Source of the DNA: Hanleya hanleyi
Taxonomy: Eukaryota > Mollusca > Polyplacophora > Lepidopleurida > Hanleyidae
Direction of reading: 5' to 3'
Assembly (NCBI GenBank): GCA_036873755.1
Contig: JAVTVY010033741.1
Coordinates: forward strand, 62,001-126,000
DNA: 64,000 bases
Shown here: piece by piece, positions 15,001-30,000 of the stretch
Layout of the letters: each line of letters opens with the position of its first letter
Position numbering within the stretch: the stretch's first letter is position 1
Position numbers and translations under genes: made by a program
The notes under the pieces: generated by a model
The model's database searches: none
Told to the model about the DNA's origin: nothing
The model's input: the letters and a program-made list of their open reading frames with translations, nothing else

Positions 15001-18000
15001 AGTATCATATAAACATACAGAGGGAGATGTTGGACTGTGGTATCAGTTAACCATACAGAGGGAGATGTTGGACTGTAGTATCATATAAGCATACAGAGGG
15101 AGAGGTTGGACTGTAGTATGTTATAACCATACAGAGGGAGATGTTGGACTGTGGTATCATATAACCATACAGAGGGAGATGTTGGACTGTAGTATCATCT
15201 AACCATACAGAGGGCGAGATTGGGCTGTAGTACATAACCATACTGAGGGAGAGAATGGACTGTAATATCATATAACCATACAGAGGCAGATGTTGGACTG
15301 AAGTATCATATAAACATACAGAGGAAGATGTTGGACTGTGGTATCAGATAACCATACAGAGGGAGATGTTGGACTGTAGTATCATATAACCATACAGAGG
15401 GAGAGGTTGGACTGTAGTATGTTATAACCATACAGAGGGAGATGTTGGACTGTGGTATCATATAACCATACAGAGGGAGATGTTGGTATCATATAACCAT
15501 GCAGAGGGAGATGTTGGACTGAAGTATCATATAACCATACAGAGAGAGATGTTGGACTGTGGTATCAGATAACCATACAGAGGGAGATGCTGTACTGTAG
15601 CATCATATAACCATACAGAGGGAGATGTTGGACTGGGGTCTCATATATCCATACAGAGGGAGATGTTGCACTGTAGTATCATATAACCATACAGAGGCAG
15701 AGGTTGAACTGTAATATCATATAACCATACAGAGGGAGATATTGGACTGTAGTATCATATAACCATACATAGGGAGATGTTGGACTGTACTATCATATAA
15801 CCATACAGAAGAAGATGTTGGACTGTACTATCATATAACCATACATAGGGAGATGTTGGACTGTACTATCATATAACCATACATAGGGAGATGTTGGATT
15901 GTACTATCATATAACCATACAGAGGGAGATGTTGGACTGTACTATCATATAACCATACATAGGGAGATGTTAGACTGTACTATCATATAACCATACATAG
16001 GGAGATGTTGGACTGTACTATCATATAACCATACAGAGGGAGATGTTGGACTGTACTATCATATAACCGTACATAGGGAGATGTTGGACTGTAGTATCAT
16101 ATAACCAGACAGTGGGAGATGTTGGACTGTAGTATCATATAACCATACAGAGGGAGGTGTTGGACTGTAGTATCATATAACCATACAGAGGGAGATGATT
16201 GTCTGTAGCATCATATAACCAGACAGTGGGAGATGTTGGACTGTAGTATCATATAACCATACAGAGGGAGATGTTGGACTGTAGTATCATATAACCATAC
16301 AGAGGGAGATGATTGTCTGTAGCATCATATAACCAGACAGTGGGAGATGTTGGACTGTAGTATCATATAACCATACCGAGGGAGGTGTAGGACCGTAGTA
16401 TCATATAACCATACAGAGGGAGATGATTGTCTGTCGCATCATATAACCAGACAGTGGGAGATGTTGGACTGTAGTATCATATAACCATACAGAGGGAGAT
16501 GTTGGACTGTAGTATCATATAACCATACAGAGAGAGATGTTGGACTGTAGTATCATATAACCATACAGAGGGAGGTGTTGGACTGTAGTATCATATAGCC
16601 GTGCAGAGGGGGGTATAGGGCTGTAGTATCATATAACCATACAGAGGGTGGTGTTGGACTGTAGTATCATATAACCATACAGAGTGAGATGTTGGACTGT
16701 AGTATCATATAACCATATGGCGGCAGATGTTGGACTCACGTATCATATAACCGTACAGAGGGAGATGTTGGACTGTAGTATCGTATAGCCATACAGAGGG
16801 AGATGTTGGACTGTAGTATCATATAACCATACAGAGGCAGATGTTGGACTGTAGTATCCTATACCCATATGGCGGAGATATTGGACTGTAGTATCATATA
16901 ACCATGCAGAGGGAGATGTTGGACTGTAGTATCATATAACCGTACAGAGTGAGATGTTGGACTGTAGTATCATATAACCATACAGAGGGAGATATTGAAC
17001 TATAGTATCATATAACCATACAGAAGGAGATGTTTATCTGTAGTATCATACAACCATACAGAGGAAGATGCTGGACTGTAGTATCATATAACCATAGAAA
17101 GGGAGATGTTGGACTGTAGTATCATATAACCATATGGCGGGAGATATTGGACTGTAGTATCATATAACCATGCAGAGGGAGATGTTGGACTGTAGTCTCA
17201 TATAACCGTACAGAGGGAGATGTTGGACTGTAGTATCATATAACCATACAGAGGGAGATATTGAACTATAGTATCATATAAATCATACAGGGTGAGATGT
17301 TGGACTGTAGTATCATATAACCATACAGAAGGAGATGTTCATCTGTAGTATCATATAACCATACAGAGGGAGATGCTGGACTGTAGTATCATATAACCAT
17401 ACAAAGAGAGATGTTGGACTGTAGCATCATATAACCATATGGCGGGAGATATTGGACTGTAGTATCATATAACCATGCAGAGGGAGATGTTGGACTGTAG
17501 TATCATATAACCGTACACAGGGAGATGTTGGACTGTAGTATCATATAACCATGCGGAGGCAGATGTTGGACTGTAGTATCATATAACCATATGACGGGAG
17601 ATGTTTAACTGTAGTATCATATAACCATGCAGAGGGAGATGTTGGACTGTAGTATCATATAACCATACAGAGGGAGATGGTGATCTGTAGTATCATATAA
17701 CCATACAGAGGGGGATATTGGACTTTAGTCTCATATAACCATACAGAGGGACATATTGGACTGTAGTATCATATAACCATATGGCGGGAGATGTTGGACT
17801 GTAGTATCATATAACCATAGAGAGGGGGATGCTGGACTGTAGTATCGTATAGTAAACAGAGGGGGATGTTGAACTATAGTATCATATAAACCATACAGGG
17901 TGAGATGTTGGACTGTAGTATCATATAACCATACAGAGGGAGATGTTGATCTGTAGTATCATATAACCATACAGAGGGAGATGCTGGACTGTAGTATCAT

Positions 18001-21000
18001 ATAACCATACAGAGGGAGATGTTAAACTGTAGTATCATATAACCATATGGCGGGAGATATTGGACTGTCGTGTCATATAACCATGGAGAGGGAGATGTTG
18101 GACTGTAGTATCATATAACCGTACACAGGGAGATGTTGGACTGTAGTATCATATAACCATGCAGAGGCAGATGTTGGATTGTAGTATCATATGACGATAC
18201 AGAGGGAGATGTTGGACTGTATTATCATATAACCATATGGCGAGAGATGTTTAACTGTAGTATCATATAACCATGCAGACGGAGATGTTGGTCTGTAGTA
18301 TCATATAACCATATAGAGGGAGATGTTGGGCTGTAGTATCATATAACCATACAGATGAAGATGTTGGACTGTAGTATCTTATAACCATATAGATGGAGGT
18401 GTTGGACTGTAGTATCATATAAACAAACAGAGGGAGATATAGGACTGTAGTATCATATAACCATACAAAGGGAGATGTTGGACTGTAGTATCATATAGCC
18501 GTGGAGAGGTAGATATAGGACTGTAATATCATATAACCATACAGATGAAGATGTTGGACTGTAGTATCATATAACCATACAGAGGGAGGTGTTGGACTGT
18601 AGTATCATATAACCGTGGAGAGGGAGATATAGGACTGTAGTATCATATAAACATACAGAGGGAGATGCTGGACTGTAGTATCATATAGCGGTGCAGAGGG
18701 GGTATAGGACTGTAGTATCATATAACCAAACGGAGGGTGAGGTTGGACTGCAGTATCATATAACCGTACCGAGGGAGATTTTGGACTGTAGTATCATATA
18801 AACAAACAGAGGGAGATGTTGGACTGTAGTATCATATAACCACGCAGACGGTGCGGTTGGACTGCACCATACAGAGGGAGGTGTTGGACTGTAGTATCAT
18901 ATAACCAAACAGTGGGAGATGATGGACTGTAGAATCATATAACCATACAGTGGGAGATGTTGGACTGCAGTATCAGATAACCCTACAGAGGGAGATGCTG
19001 GACTGTAGTATCATATAACCATACAGTGGGAGATGTTGGACTGTAGCATCACATAACCATAAAGAAGGAGGTGTTGGGCTGTAGTTTCATATAACCGTAC
19101 AGAGGGAGATTTTGGACTGTACTGTCATATAACCATACAGAGGGAGATGTTGGACTGTAATATCATATAACCGTACGGAGAAAGATGTTGGACTGTAGTC
19201 TCATATAACCATACAGAGGGAGATGTTGGACTGTAGTATCATATAACCATACAGAGGGAGGCGTTGGATTATAGTATCATATAACCATACAGGGGTAGAT
19301 GTTGGACTGTAGTATCATATACCCATACAGAGGTGGATGTTGTACTGTAGTAGATTATAGCCATACAGAGGGAGATGTCGGGCTGTAGTATATAACCATA
19401 CGGAGTTGGAGAATGGACTGTAATATCATATAGCCATGCAGAGGGTGATGTTGGACTGTAGTATCATATAATTATACAGAGGATGATGTTGGACTGTAGT
19501 ATCATATAACCATAGAGATGGAGGTGATGGACTGCAGTATCATATTACCATACACAGGGAGATGTTGGACTGTAGTATCATATAACCATACAGAGGGAGA
19601 TGTTGGATAGTAGTAACATATAACCATACAGAGGAAGATGTTGGACTGTAGTATCTTATAACCATATAGATGGAGATGTTGGACTGTAGTATCATATAAT
19701 CGTACAGAGGGAGATGTTGGACTGTAGTATCATATAACCATACAGGGGAGATGTGGAACTGTAGTATCATATAACCGTGCAGAGGGAGATAGATATAGGA
19801 CTGTAGTATCATACAAATGTACAGAGGGAGATGTTGGACTGTAGTATCATACAGCCGTGCAGAGGGGGGTATAGGGCTGTAGTATCATATAACCATACAA
19901 CGGGAGAGGTTGGACTGTAGTATGTCATAACCATACAGATGGAGATGTTGGACTGAAGTATCATATAACCATACAGAGGGAGATGTTGGATTGTAGTATC
20001 ATATAACCGTACAGAGGGAGATGTTAGACTGTAGTATCATTTAACCATACAGAGGGAGATGTTGGTATCATATAACAATACAGAGGGAGATGTTGGACTG
20101 TAGTATCATATAGCCTTACAGAGGGAGATGTTGGACTGCGGTATCATATATCCTTACAGAGGGAGATGTTGGACGGTAGTATCATATAACCATACAGGGG
20201 AGACGTTGGACTGTAGTATCATATAACCATACAGAGGGAGATGTTGGATTGTAGTATCATATAACCATACAGAGGGAGATGTTGGACTGTAGTATCATAT
20301 ACCCAAACAGAGGGAGGTGTTGGACTGTGGTATCATATAACCATACAGAGGGAGATGTTGGACTGTAGTATCATGTAACCATACAGAGGGAGGCGTTGGG
20401 CTGTAGTATCATATAACCATACAGGGGGAGATGATGGACTGTAGTATCATGCAGAGGGTGATGTTGGACTGTAGTATCATATAACAATACAGAGGGAGAT
20501 GTTGGACTGTAGTATGATATAACCTTATAGAGGGAGATGTTGGACTGGGGGTATCATTCATTTGTCCATACAGAGGGAGGTGTTGCACTGTAGTATCATA
20601 TAAACACACAGGGGAGATGTTGGACTGTAGTATCATATAACCACACTGAGGGAGATGTTGGACTGTAGTATCATATAAACATACAGAGGGAGATGTTGAA
20701 CTGTAGTATCATATAACAATACAGAGGGAGATGTTGGACTGTAGTATCATCTAACCATACAGAGGGCGAGATTGGGCTGTAGTACATAACCATACGGAGG
20801 GGGAGAATGGACTGTAATACCATATAACCATACAGAGGGAGATGTTGGACTGAAGTATCATATAAACATACAGAGGGAGATGTTGGACTGTGGTATCAGT
20901 TAACCATACAGAGGGAGATGTTGGACTGTAGTATCATATAACCATACAGAGGGAGAGGTTGGACTGTAGTATGTTATAACCATACAGAGGGAGATGTTGG

Positions 21001-24000
21001 ACTGTGGTATCATATAACCATACAGAGGGAGATGTTGGACTGTAGTATCATCTAACCATACAGAGGGCGAGATTGGGCTGTAGTACATAACCATACTGAG
21101 GGAGAGAATGGACTGTAATATCATATAACCATACAGAGGGAGATGTTGGACTGAAGTATCATATAAACATACAGAGGGAGATGTTGGACTGTGGTATCAG
21201 ATAACCATACAGAGGGAGATGTTGGACTGTAGTATCATATAACCATACAGAGGGAGAGGTTGGACTGTAGTATGTTATAACCATACAGAGGGAGATGTTG
21301 GACTGTGGTAACATATAACCATACAGAGGGAGATGTTGGATTGTAGTATTATATAACCGTACAGCGGGAGATGTTGGACTGTAGTATCATTTAACCATAC
21401 AGAGGGAGATGTTGGTATCATATAACCATGCAGAGGGAGATGTTGGACTGAAGTATCATATAACCATACAGAGAGAGATGTTGGACTGTGGTATCAGATA
21501 ACCATACAGAGGGAGATGCTGTACTGTAGCATCATATAACCATACAGAGAGAGATGTTGGACTGGGGTATCATATATCCATACAGAGGGAGATGTTGCAC
21601 TGTAGTATCATATAACCATACAGAGGCAGAGGTTGGACTATAATATCATATAACCATACAGAGGGAGATATTGGACTGTAGTATCATATAACCATACATA
21701 GGGAGATGTTGGACTGTACTATCATATAACCATACAGAAGAAGATGTTGGACTGTACTATCATATAACCATACATAGGGAGATGTTGGACTGTACTATCA
21801 TATAACCATACATAGGGAGATGTTGGATTGTACTATCATATAACCATACAGAGGGAGATGTTGGACTGTACTATCATATAACCATACATAGGGAGATGTT
21901 AGACTGTACTATCATATAACCATACATAGGGAGATGTTGGACTGTACTATCATATAACCATACAGAGGGAGATGTTGGACTGTACTATCATATAACCGTA
22001 CATAGCGAGATGTTGGACTGTAGTATCATATAACCAGACAGTGGGAGATGTTGGACTGTAGTATCATATAACCATACAGAGGGAGGTGTTGGACTGTAGT
22101 ATCATATAACCATACAGAGGGAGATGATTGTCTGTAGCATCATATAACCAGACAGTGGGAGATGTTGGACTGTACTCTCATATAACCATACAGAGGGAGA
22201 TGTTGGACTGTAGTATCATATAACCATACAGAGGGAGATGATTGTCTGTAGCATCATATAACCAGACAGTGGGAGATGTTGGACTGTAGTATCATATAAC
22301 CATACCGAGGGAGGTGTAGGACTGTAGTATCATATAACCATACAGAGGGAGATGATTGTCTGTCGCATCATATAACCAGACAGTGGGAGATGTTGGACTT
22401 TAGTATCATATAACCATACAGAGGGAGATGTTGGACTGTAGTATCATATAACCATACAGAGAGAGATGTTGGACTGTAGTATCATATAACCATACAGAGG
22501 GAGGTGTTGGACTGTAGTATCATATAGCCGTGCAGAGGGGGGTATAGGGCTGTAGTATCATATAACCATACAGAGGGTGGTGTTGGACTGTAGTATCATA
22601 TAACCATACAGAGTGAGATGTTGGACTGTAGTATCATATAACCATATGGCGGCAGATGTTGGACTCACGTATCATATAACCGTACAGAGGGAGATGTTGG
22701 ACTGTAGTATCGTATAACCATACAGAGGGAGATGTTGGACTGTAGTATCATATAACCATACAGAGGCAGATGTTGGACTGTAGTATCCTATACCCATATG
22801 GCGGAGATATTGGACTGTAGTATCATATAACTATGCAGAGGGAGATGTTGGACTGTAGTATCATATAACCGTACAGAGTGAGATGTTGGACTGTAGTATC
22901 ATATAACCATACAGAGGGAGATATTGAACTATAGTATCATATAACCATACAGAAGGAGATGTTCATCTGTAGTAACATATAACCATACCGAGGAAGATGC
23001 TGGACTGTAGTATCATATAACCATAGAAAGGGAGATGTTGGACTGTAGTATCATATAACCATATGGCGGGAGATATTGGAGTGTAGTATCATATAACCAT
23101 GCAGAGGGAGATGTTGGACTGTAGTATCATATAAATCATACAGGGTGAGATGTTGGACTGTAGTATCATATAACCATACAGAAGGAGATGTTCATCTGTA
23201 GTATCATATAACCATACAGAGGGAGATGCTGGACTGTAGTATCATATAACCATACAAAGAGAGATGTTGGACTGTAGCATCATATAACCATATGGCGGGA
23301 GATATTGGACTGTAGTATCATATAACCATGCAGAGGGAGATGTTGGACTGTAGTATCATATAACCGTACACAGGGAGATGTTGGACTGTAGTATCATATA
23401 ACCATGCGGAGGCAGATGTTGGACTGTAGTATCATATAACAATATGACGGGAGATGTTTAACTGTAGTATCATATAACCATGCAGAGGGAGATGTTGGAC
23501 TGTAGTATCATATAACCATACAGAGGGAGATGTTCATCTGTAGTATCATATAACCATACAGAGGGGGATATTGGACTTTAGTCTCATATAACCATACAGA
23601 GGGACATATTGGACTGTAGTATCATATAACCATATGGCGGGAGATGTTGGACTGAGGTATCATATAACCGTACAGAAGGAGATGTTGGACTGTAGTATCG
23701 TATAACCATACAGAGGGAGATGTTGGACTGTAGTATCATATAACCATACAGAGGGGGATGCTGGACTGTAGTATCGTATAGTAAACAGAGGGAGATGTTG
23801 AACTATAGTATCATATAAACCATACAGGGTGAGATGTTGGACTGTAGTATCATATAACCATACAGAGGGAGATGTTGATCTGTAGTATCATATAACCATA
23901 CAGAGGGAGATGCTGGACTGTAGTATCATATAACCATACAGAGGGAGATGTTGAACTGTAGTATCATATAACCATATGGCGGGAGATATTGGACTGTCGT

Positions 24001-27000
24001 ATCAGATAACCATGGAGAGGGAGATGTTGGACTGTAGTATCATATAACCGTACACAAGGAGATGTTGGACTGTAGTATCATATAACCATACAGAGGCAGA
24101 TGTTGGACTGTAGTATCATATGACGATACAGAGGGAGATGTTGGACTGTATTATCATATAACCATATGGCGAGAGATGTTTAACTGTAGTATCATATAAC
24201 CATGCAGACGGAGATGTTGGTCTGTAGTATCATATAACCATATAGAGGGAGATGTTGGGCTGTAGTATCATATAACCATACAGATGAAGATGTTGGACTG
24301 TAGTATCTTATAACCATATATATGGAGGTGTTGGACTGTAGTATCATATAAACAAACAGAGGGAGATATAGGACTGTAGTATCATATAACCATACAAAGG
24401 GAGATGTTGGACTGTAGTATCATATAACCGTGGAGAGGGAGATATAGGACTGTAATATCATATAACCATACAGATGAAGATGTTGGACTGTAGTATCATA
24501 TAACCATACAGAGGGAGGTGTTGGACTGTAGTATCATATAACCGTGGAGAGGGAGACATAGGACTGTAGTATCATATAAACATACAGACGGAGATGTTGG
24601 ACTGTAGTATCATATAGCGGTGCAGAGGGGGTATAGGACTGTAGTATCATATAACCAAACGGAGGGTGAGGTTGGACTGCAGTATCATATAACCGTACCG
24701 AGGGAGATTTTGGACTGTAGTATCATATAAACAAACAGAGAGAGATGTTGGACTGTAGTATCATATAACCACGCAGACGGTGCGGTTGGACTGCTGTATC
24801 ATATAAACGTACCGAGGGAGATGTTGGACTGTAGTATCATATAACCAAACAGAGGGAGATGTTGGGCCGTATATCATATAACCAAAGAGAGGGAGATGTT
24901 GGACTTTAGTATCATATAACCATACAGAGGGGGGGTGTTGGAATGTAGTATCATATCACCAAAAAGAGGGAGATGGTGGACTGTAGTATCATATAATCAT
25001 ACAGAGGGAGATGTTGGACTATAGCATCATATAACCAAACAGAGGGAGGTGTTGGACTGTAGCATCATATAGCCAAACAGAGGGTGATGTTGGACTGTAG
25101 TGTCACATAACCATACAGAGGGAGGTGTTGGACTGTAGTATCATATAACCAAACAGTGGGAGATGATGGACTGTAGAATCATATAACCATACAGTGGGAG
25201 ATGTTGGACTGCAGTATCAGATAACCATACAGAGGGAAATGCTGGACTGTAGTATCATACAACCATACAGAGGGAGATGTTGGACTGTAGTGTCATATAA
25301 CCATACAGTGGGAGATGTTGGACTGTAGCATCACATAACCATAAAGAGGGAGGTGTTGGGCTGTAGTTTCATATAACCGTACAGAGGGAGATTTTGGACT
25401 GTACTGTCATATAACCATACAGAGGGAGATGTTGGACTGTAATATCATATAACCGTACGGAGAAAGATGTTGGACTGTAGTCTCATATAACCATACAGAG
25501 GGAAGCGTTGGATTATAGTATCATATAACCACACAGGGGTAGATGTTGGACTGTAGTATCATATACCCATACAGAGGTGGATGTTGTACTGTAGTTGATT
25601 ATAGCCATACAGAGGGAGATGTCGGGCTGTAGTATATAACCATACGGAGTTGGAGAATGGACTGTAATATCATATAGCCATGCAGAGGGTGATGTTGGAC
25701 TGTAGTATCATATAGTTATACAGAGGATGATGTTGGACTGTAGTATCATATAACCATAGAGATGGAGGTGATGGACTGCAGTATCATATTACCATACACA
25801 GGGAGATGTTGGACTGTAGTATCATATAACCATACAGAGGGAGATGTTGGACTGTAGTATCTTATAACCATATAGATGGAGATGTTGGACTGTAGTATCA
25901 TATAATCGTACAGAGGGAGATGTTGGACTGTAGTATCATATAACCATACAGGGGAGATGTTGAACTGTAGTATCATATAACCGTGCAGAGGGAGATAGAT
26001 ATAGGACTGTAGTATCATACAAATGTACAGAGGGAGATGTTGGACTGTAGTATCATACAGCCGTGCAGAGAGGGGTATAGGGCTGTAGTATCATATAACC
26101 ATACAACGGGAGAGGTTGGACTGTAGTATGTCATAACCATACAGATGGAGATGTTGGACTGAGGTATCATATAACCATACAGAGGGAGATGTTGGATTGT
26201 AGTATCATATAACCGTACAGAGGGAGATGTTGGATTGTAGTATCATATAACCATACAGAGGGAGATGTTGGATTGTAGTATCATATAACCATACAGAGGG
26301 AGATGTTGGACTGTAGTATCATATAACAATACAGAGGGAGATGTTGGATTGTAGTATCATATAACCGTACAGAGGGAGATGTTGGACTGTAGTATCATAT
26401 AACCATACAGAGGGAGATGTTGGATTGTAGTATCATATAACCGTACTGAGGGAGATGTTAGACTGTAGTATCATTTAACCATACAGAGGGAGATGTTGGT
26501 ATCATATAACAATACAGAGGGAGATGTTGGACTGTAGTATCATATAGCCTTACAGAGGGAGATGTTGGACTGGGGTATCATATATCCTTACAGAGGGAGA
26601 TGTTGGACGGTAGTATCATATAACCATACAGGGGAGACGTTGGACTGTAGTATCATATAACCATACAGAGGGAGATGTTGGATTGTAGTATCATATAACC
26701 ATACAGAGGGAGATGTTGGACTGTAGTATCATTTAACCATACAGAGGGAGATGTTGGTATCATATAACCAGCAAGAGGGAGATGTTGGACTGCAGTATCA
26801 TATAACCATACAGAGGGAGATGTTAGACTGTGGTATCAGATAACCATACAGAGGGAGATGTTGCACTGTAGTATCATATAACCATACAGAGGGAGAGGTT
26901 GGACTGTAGTATGATATAACCATACACAGGGAGATTATGGACGGTGGTATCATATAACCATACAGAGGGAGATGTTGGATTGTAGTATTATATAACCGTA

Positions 27001-30000
27001 CAGAGGGAGATGTTGGACTGTAGTATCATTTAACCATTCAGAGGGAGATGTTGGTATCATATAACCATGCAGAGGGAGATGTTGGACTGAAGTATCATAT
27101 AACCATACAGAGGGAGATGTTGGACGTTCGTATCAGATAACCATACAGAGGCAGAGGTTGGACTGTAGTATCATATAACCATACAGAGGGAGATGTTGGA
27201 CTGTAGTATCATATAACCAAACAGAGGGAGGTGTTGGACTGTGGTATCATATAACCATACAGAGGGAGATGTTGGACTGTAGTATCATGTAACCATACAG
27301 AGGGAGGCGTTGGGCTGTAGTATCATATAACCATACAGGGGGAGATGATGGACTGTAGTATCATATAACCATACAGAGGTAGATGTTGTACTGTAGTTGT
27401 TTATAGCCATACAGAGGGTGATGTTGGACTGTCCTATATAACCATACGGAGTTGGAGAATGGACTGTAATATCATATAACCATGCAGAGGGTGATGTTGG
27501 ACTGTAGTATCATATAACAATACAGAGGGAGATGTTGGACTGTAGTATGATATAACCTTATAGAGGGAGATGTTGGGCAGGGGGTATCATTCATTTGTCC
27601 ATACAGAGGGAGGTGTTGGACTGTAGTATCATATAAACACACAGGGGAGATGTTGGACTGTAGTATCATATAACCATACTGAGGGAGATGTTGGACTGTA
27701 GTATCATATAAACATACAGAGGGAGATGTTGAACTGTAGTATCATATAACAATACAGAGGGAGATGTTGGACTGTAGTATCATCTAACCATAGAGAGGGC
27801 GAGATTGGGCTGTAGTACATAACCATACGGAGGGGGAGAATGGACTGTAATATCATATAACCATACAGAGGGAGATGTTGGACTGAAGTATCATATAAAC
27901 ATACAGAGGGAGATGTTGGACTGTGGTATCAGTTAACCATACAGAGGGAGATGTTGGACTGTAGTATCATATAAGCATACAGAGGGAGAGGTTGGACTGT
28001 AGTATGTTATAACCATACAGAGGGAGATGTTGGACTGTGGTATCATATAACCATACAGAGGGAGATGTTGGACTGTAGTATCATCTAACCATACAGAGGG
28101 CGAGATTGGGCTGTAGTACATAACCATACTGAGGGAGAGAATGGACTGTAATATCATATAACCATACAGAGGGAGATGTTGGACTGAAGTATCATATAAA
28201 CATACAGAGGGAGATGTTGGACTGTGGTATCAGATAACCATACAGAGGGAGATGTTGGATTGTAGTATTATATAACCGTACAGCGGGAGATGTTGGACTG
28301 TAGTATCATTTAACCATACAGAGGGAGATGTTGGTATCATATAACCATGCAGAGGGAGATGTTGGACTGAAGTATCATATAACCATACAGAGAGAGATGT
28401 TGGACTGTGGTATCAGATAACCATACAGAGGGAGATGCTGTACTGTAGCATCATATAACCATACAGAGGGAGATGTTGGACTGGGGTATCATATATCCAT
28501 ACAGAGGGAGATGTTGCACTGTAGTATCATATAACCATACAGAGGCAGAGGTGGGACTGTAATATCATATAACCATACAGAGGGAGATATTGGACTGTAG
28601 TCTCATATAACCAAACAGCGGGAGGTGTTGGACTGTGGTATCATATAACCATACAGAGGGAGATGTTGGACTGTAGTATCATGTAACCATACAGAGGGAG
28701 GCGTTGGACTGTAGTATCATATAACCATACAGGGGGAGATGTTGGACTGTAGTATCATATACCCATACAGAGGTGGATGTTGTACTGTAGTTGTTTATAG
28801 CCATACACAGGGAGATGTTGGACTGTAGTATCATATAACAATACAGAGGGAGATGTTGGACTGTAGTATCATATAACCTTACAGAGGGAGATGTTGGACT
28901 GGGGTATCATTTATCCTTACAGAGGGAAATGTTGGACTGTAGTATCATATAACTATGCAGGGGAGATGTTGGACTGTAGTATCATATAACCATACAGAGG
29001 GAGGTGTTGGACTGTAGTATCATATAACCATACAGAGGGAGATGTTGGACTGTAGTGTCATATAACAATACAGAGGGAGATGTTGGACTGTAGTATCATA
29101 TAACCTTACAGAGGGAGATTTTGGACTGGGGTATCATTTATCCTTACAGAGGGAGATGTTGGACTGTAGTATCATATAACTATGCAGGGGAGATATTGGA
29201 CTGTAGTATCATATAACCATACAGAGGGAGGTGTTGGACTGTAGTATCATATAACCATACAGAGGGAGATGTTGGACTGTAGTGTCATATAACAATACAG
29301 AGGGAGATGTTGGACTGTAGTATCATATAACCATACAGAGGGCGAGATTGGACTGTAGTACATAACCATACGGAGGGGGAGAATGGACTGTAATATCATA
29401 TAACCATACAGAGGGAGATGTTGGACTGTAGTATCATATAACCATACAGAGGGAGGTGTTGGACTCTAGTATCATATAACCATACAGAGGGTGATGTTGG
29501 ACTGTAGTATCATATAACCATACAGAGGGAGATGTTGGACTGTAGTATCATATAACCATACAGAGGGAGATGTTGGACTGGGGTATCATATATCCATACA
29601 GAGGGAGATGTTGGACTGTAGTATCATATAACCATACAGGGGGAGATGTTGGACTGTAGTATCATATAACCACACAGAGGGAGGTGTTGGACTGTAGTAT
29701 CATATAACCATACAGAGGGAGATGTTGGACTGTGGCATCATATAACAACACAGAGGGAGATGTTGGACTGTAGTATCATATAACCATACAGAGGGTGAGG
29801 TTGGACTGAAGTATATAACCATACGGAGGGGGAGAATGGACTGTAATATCATATAACCATACAGATGAAGATGTTGGACCGTGGTATCATATAACCATAC
29901 AGAGGGAGATGTTGGACTGGGGTATCATATATCCATACAGAGGGATATGTTGCACTGTGGTATCATATAACCATACAGAGGCAGAGGTTGGACTGTAATA

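Noticed and set aside
8012..28157. Open frames of 65-128 codons on the minus strand of the minisatellite
   Set aside because: They are translations of the 38-bp unit where its usual stop happens to be mutated. The period is not a multiple of three, and there is no other coding signal.
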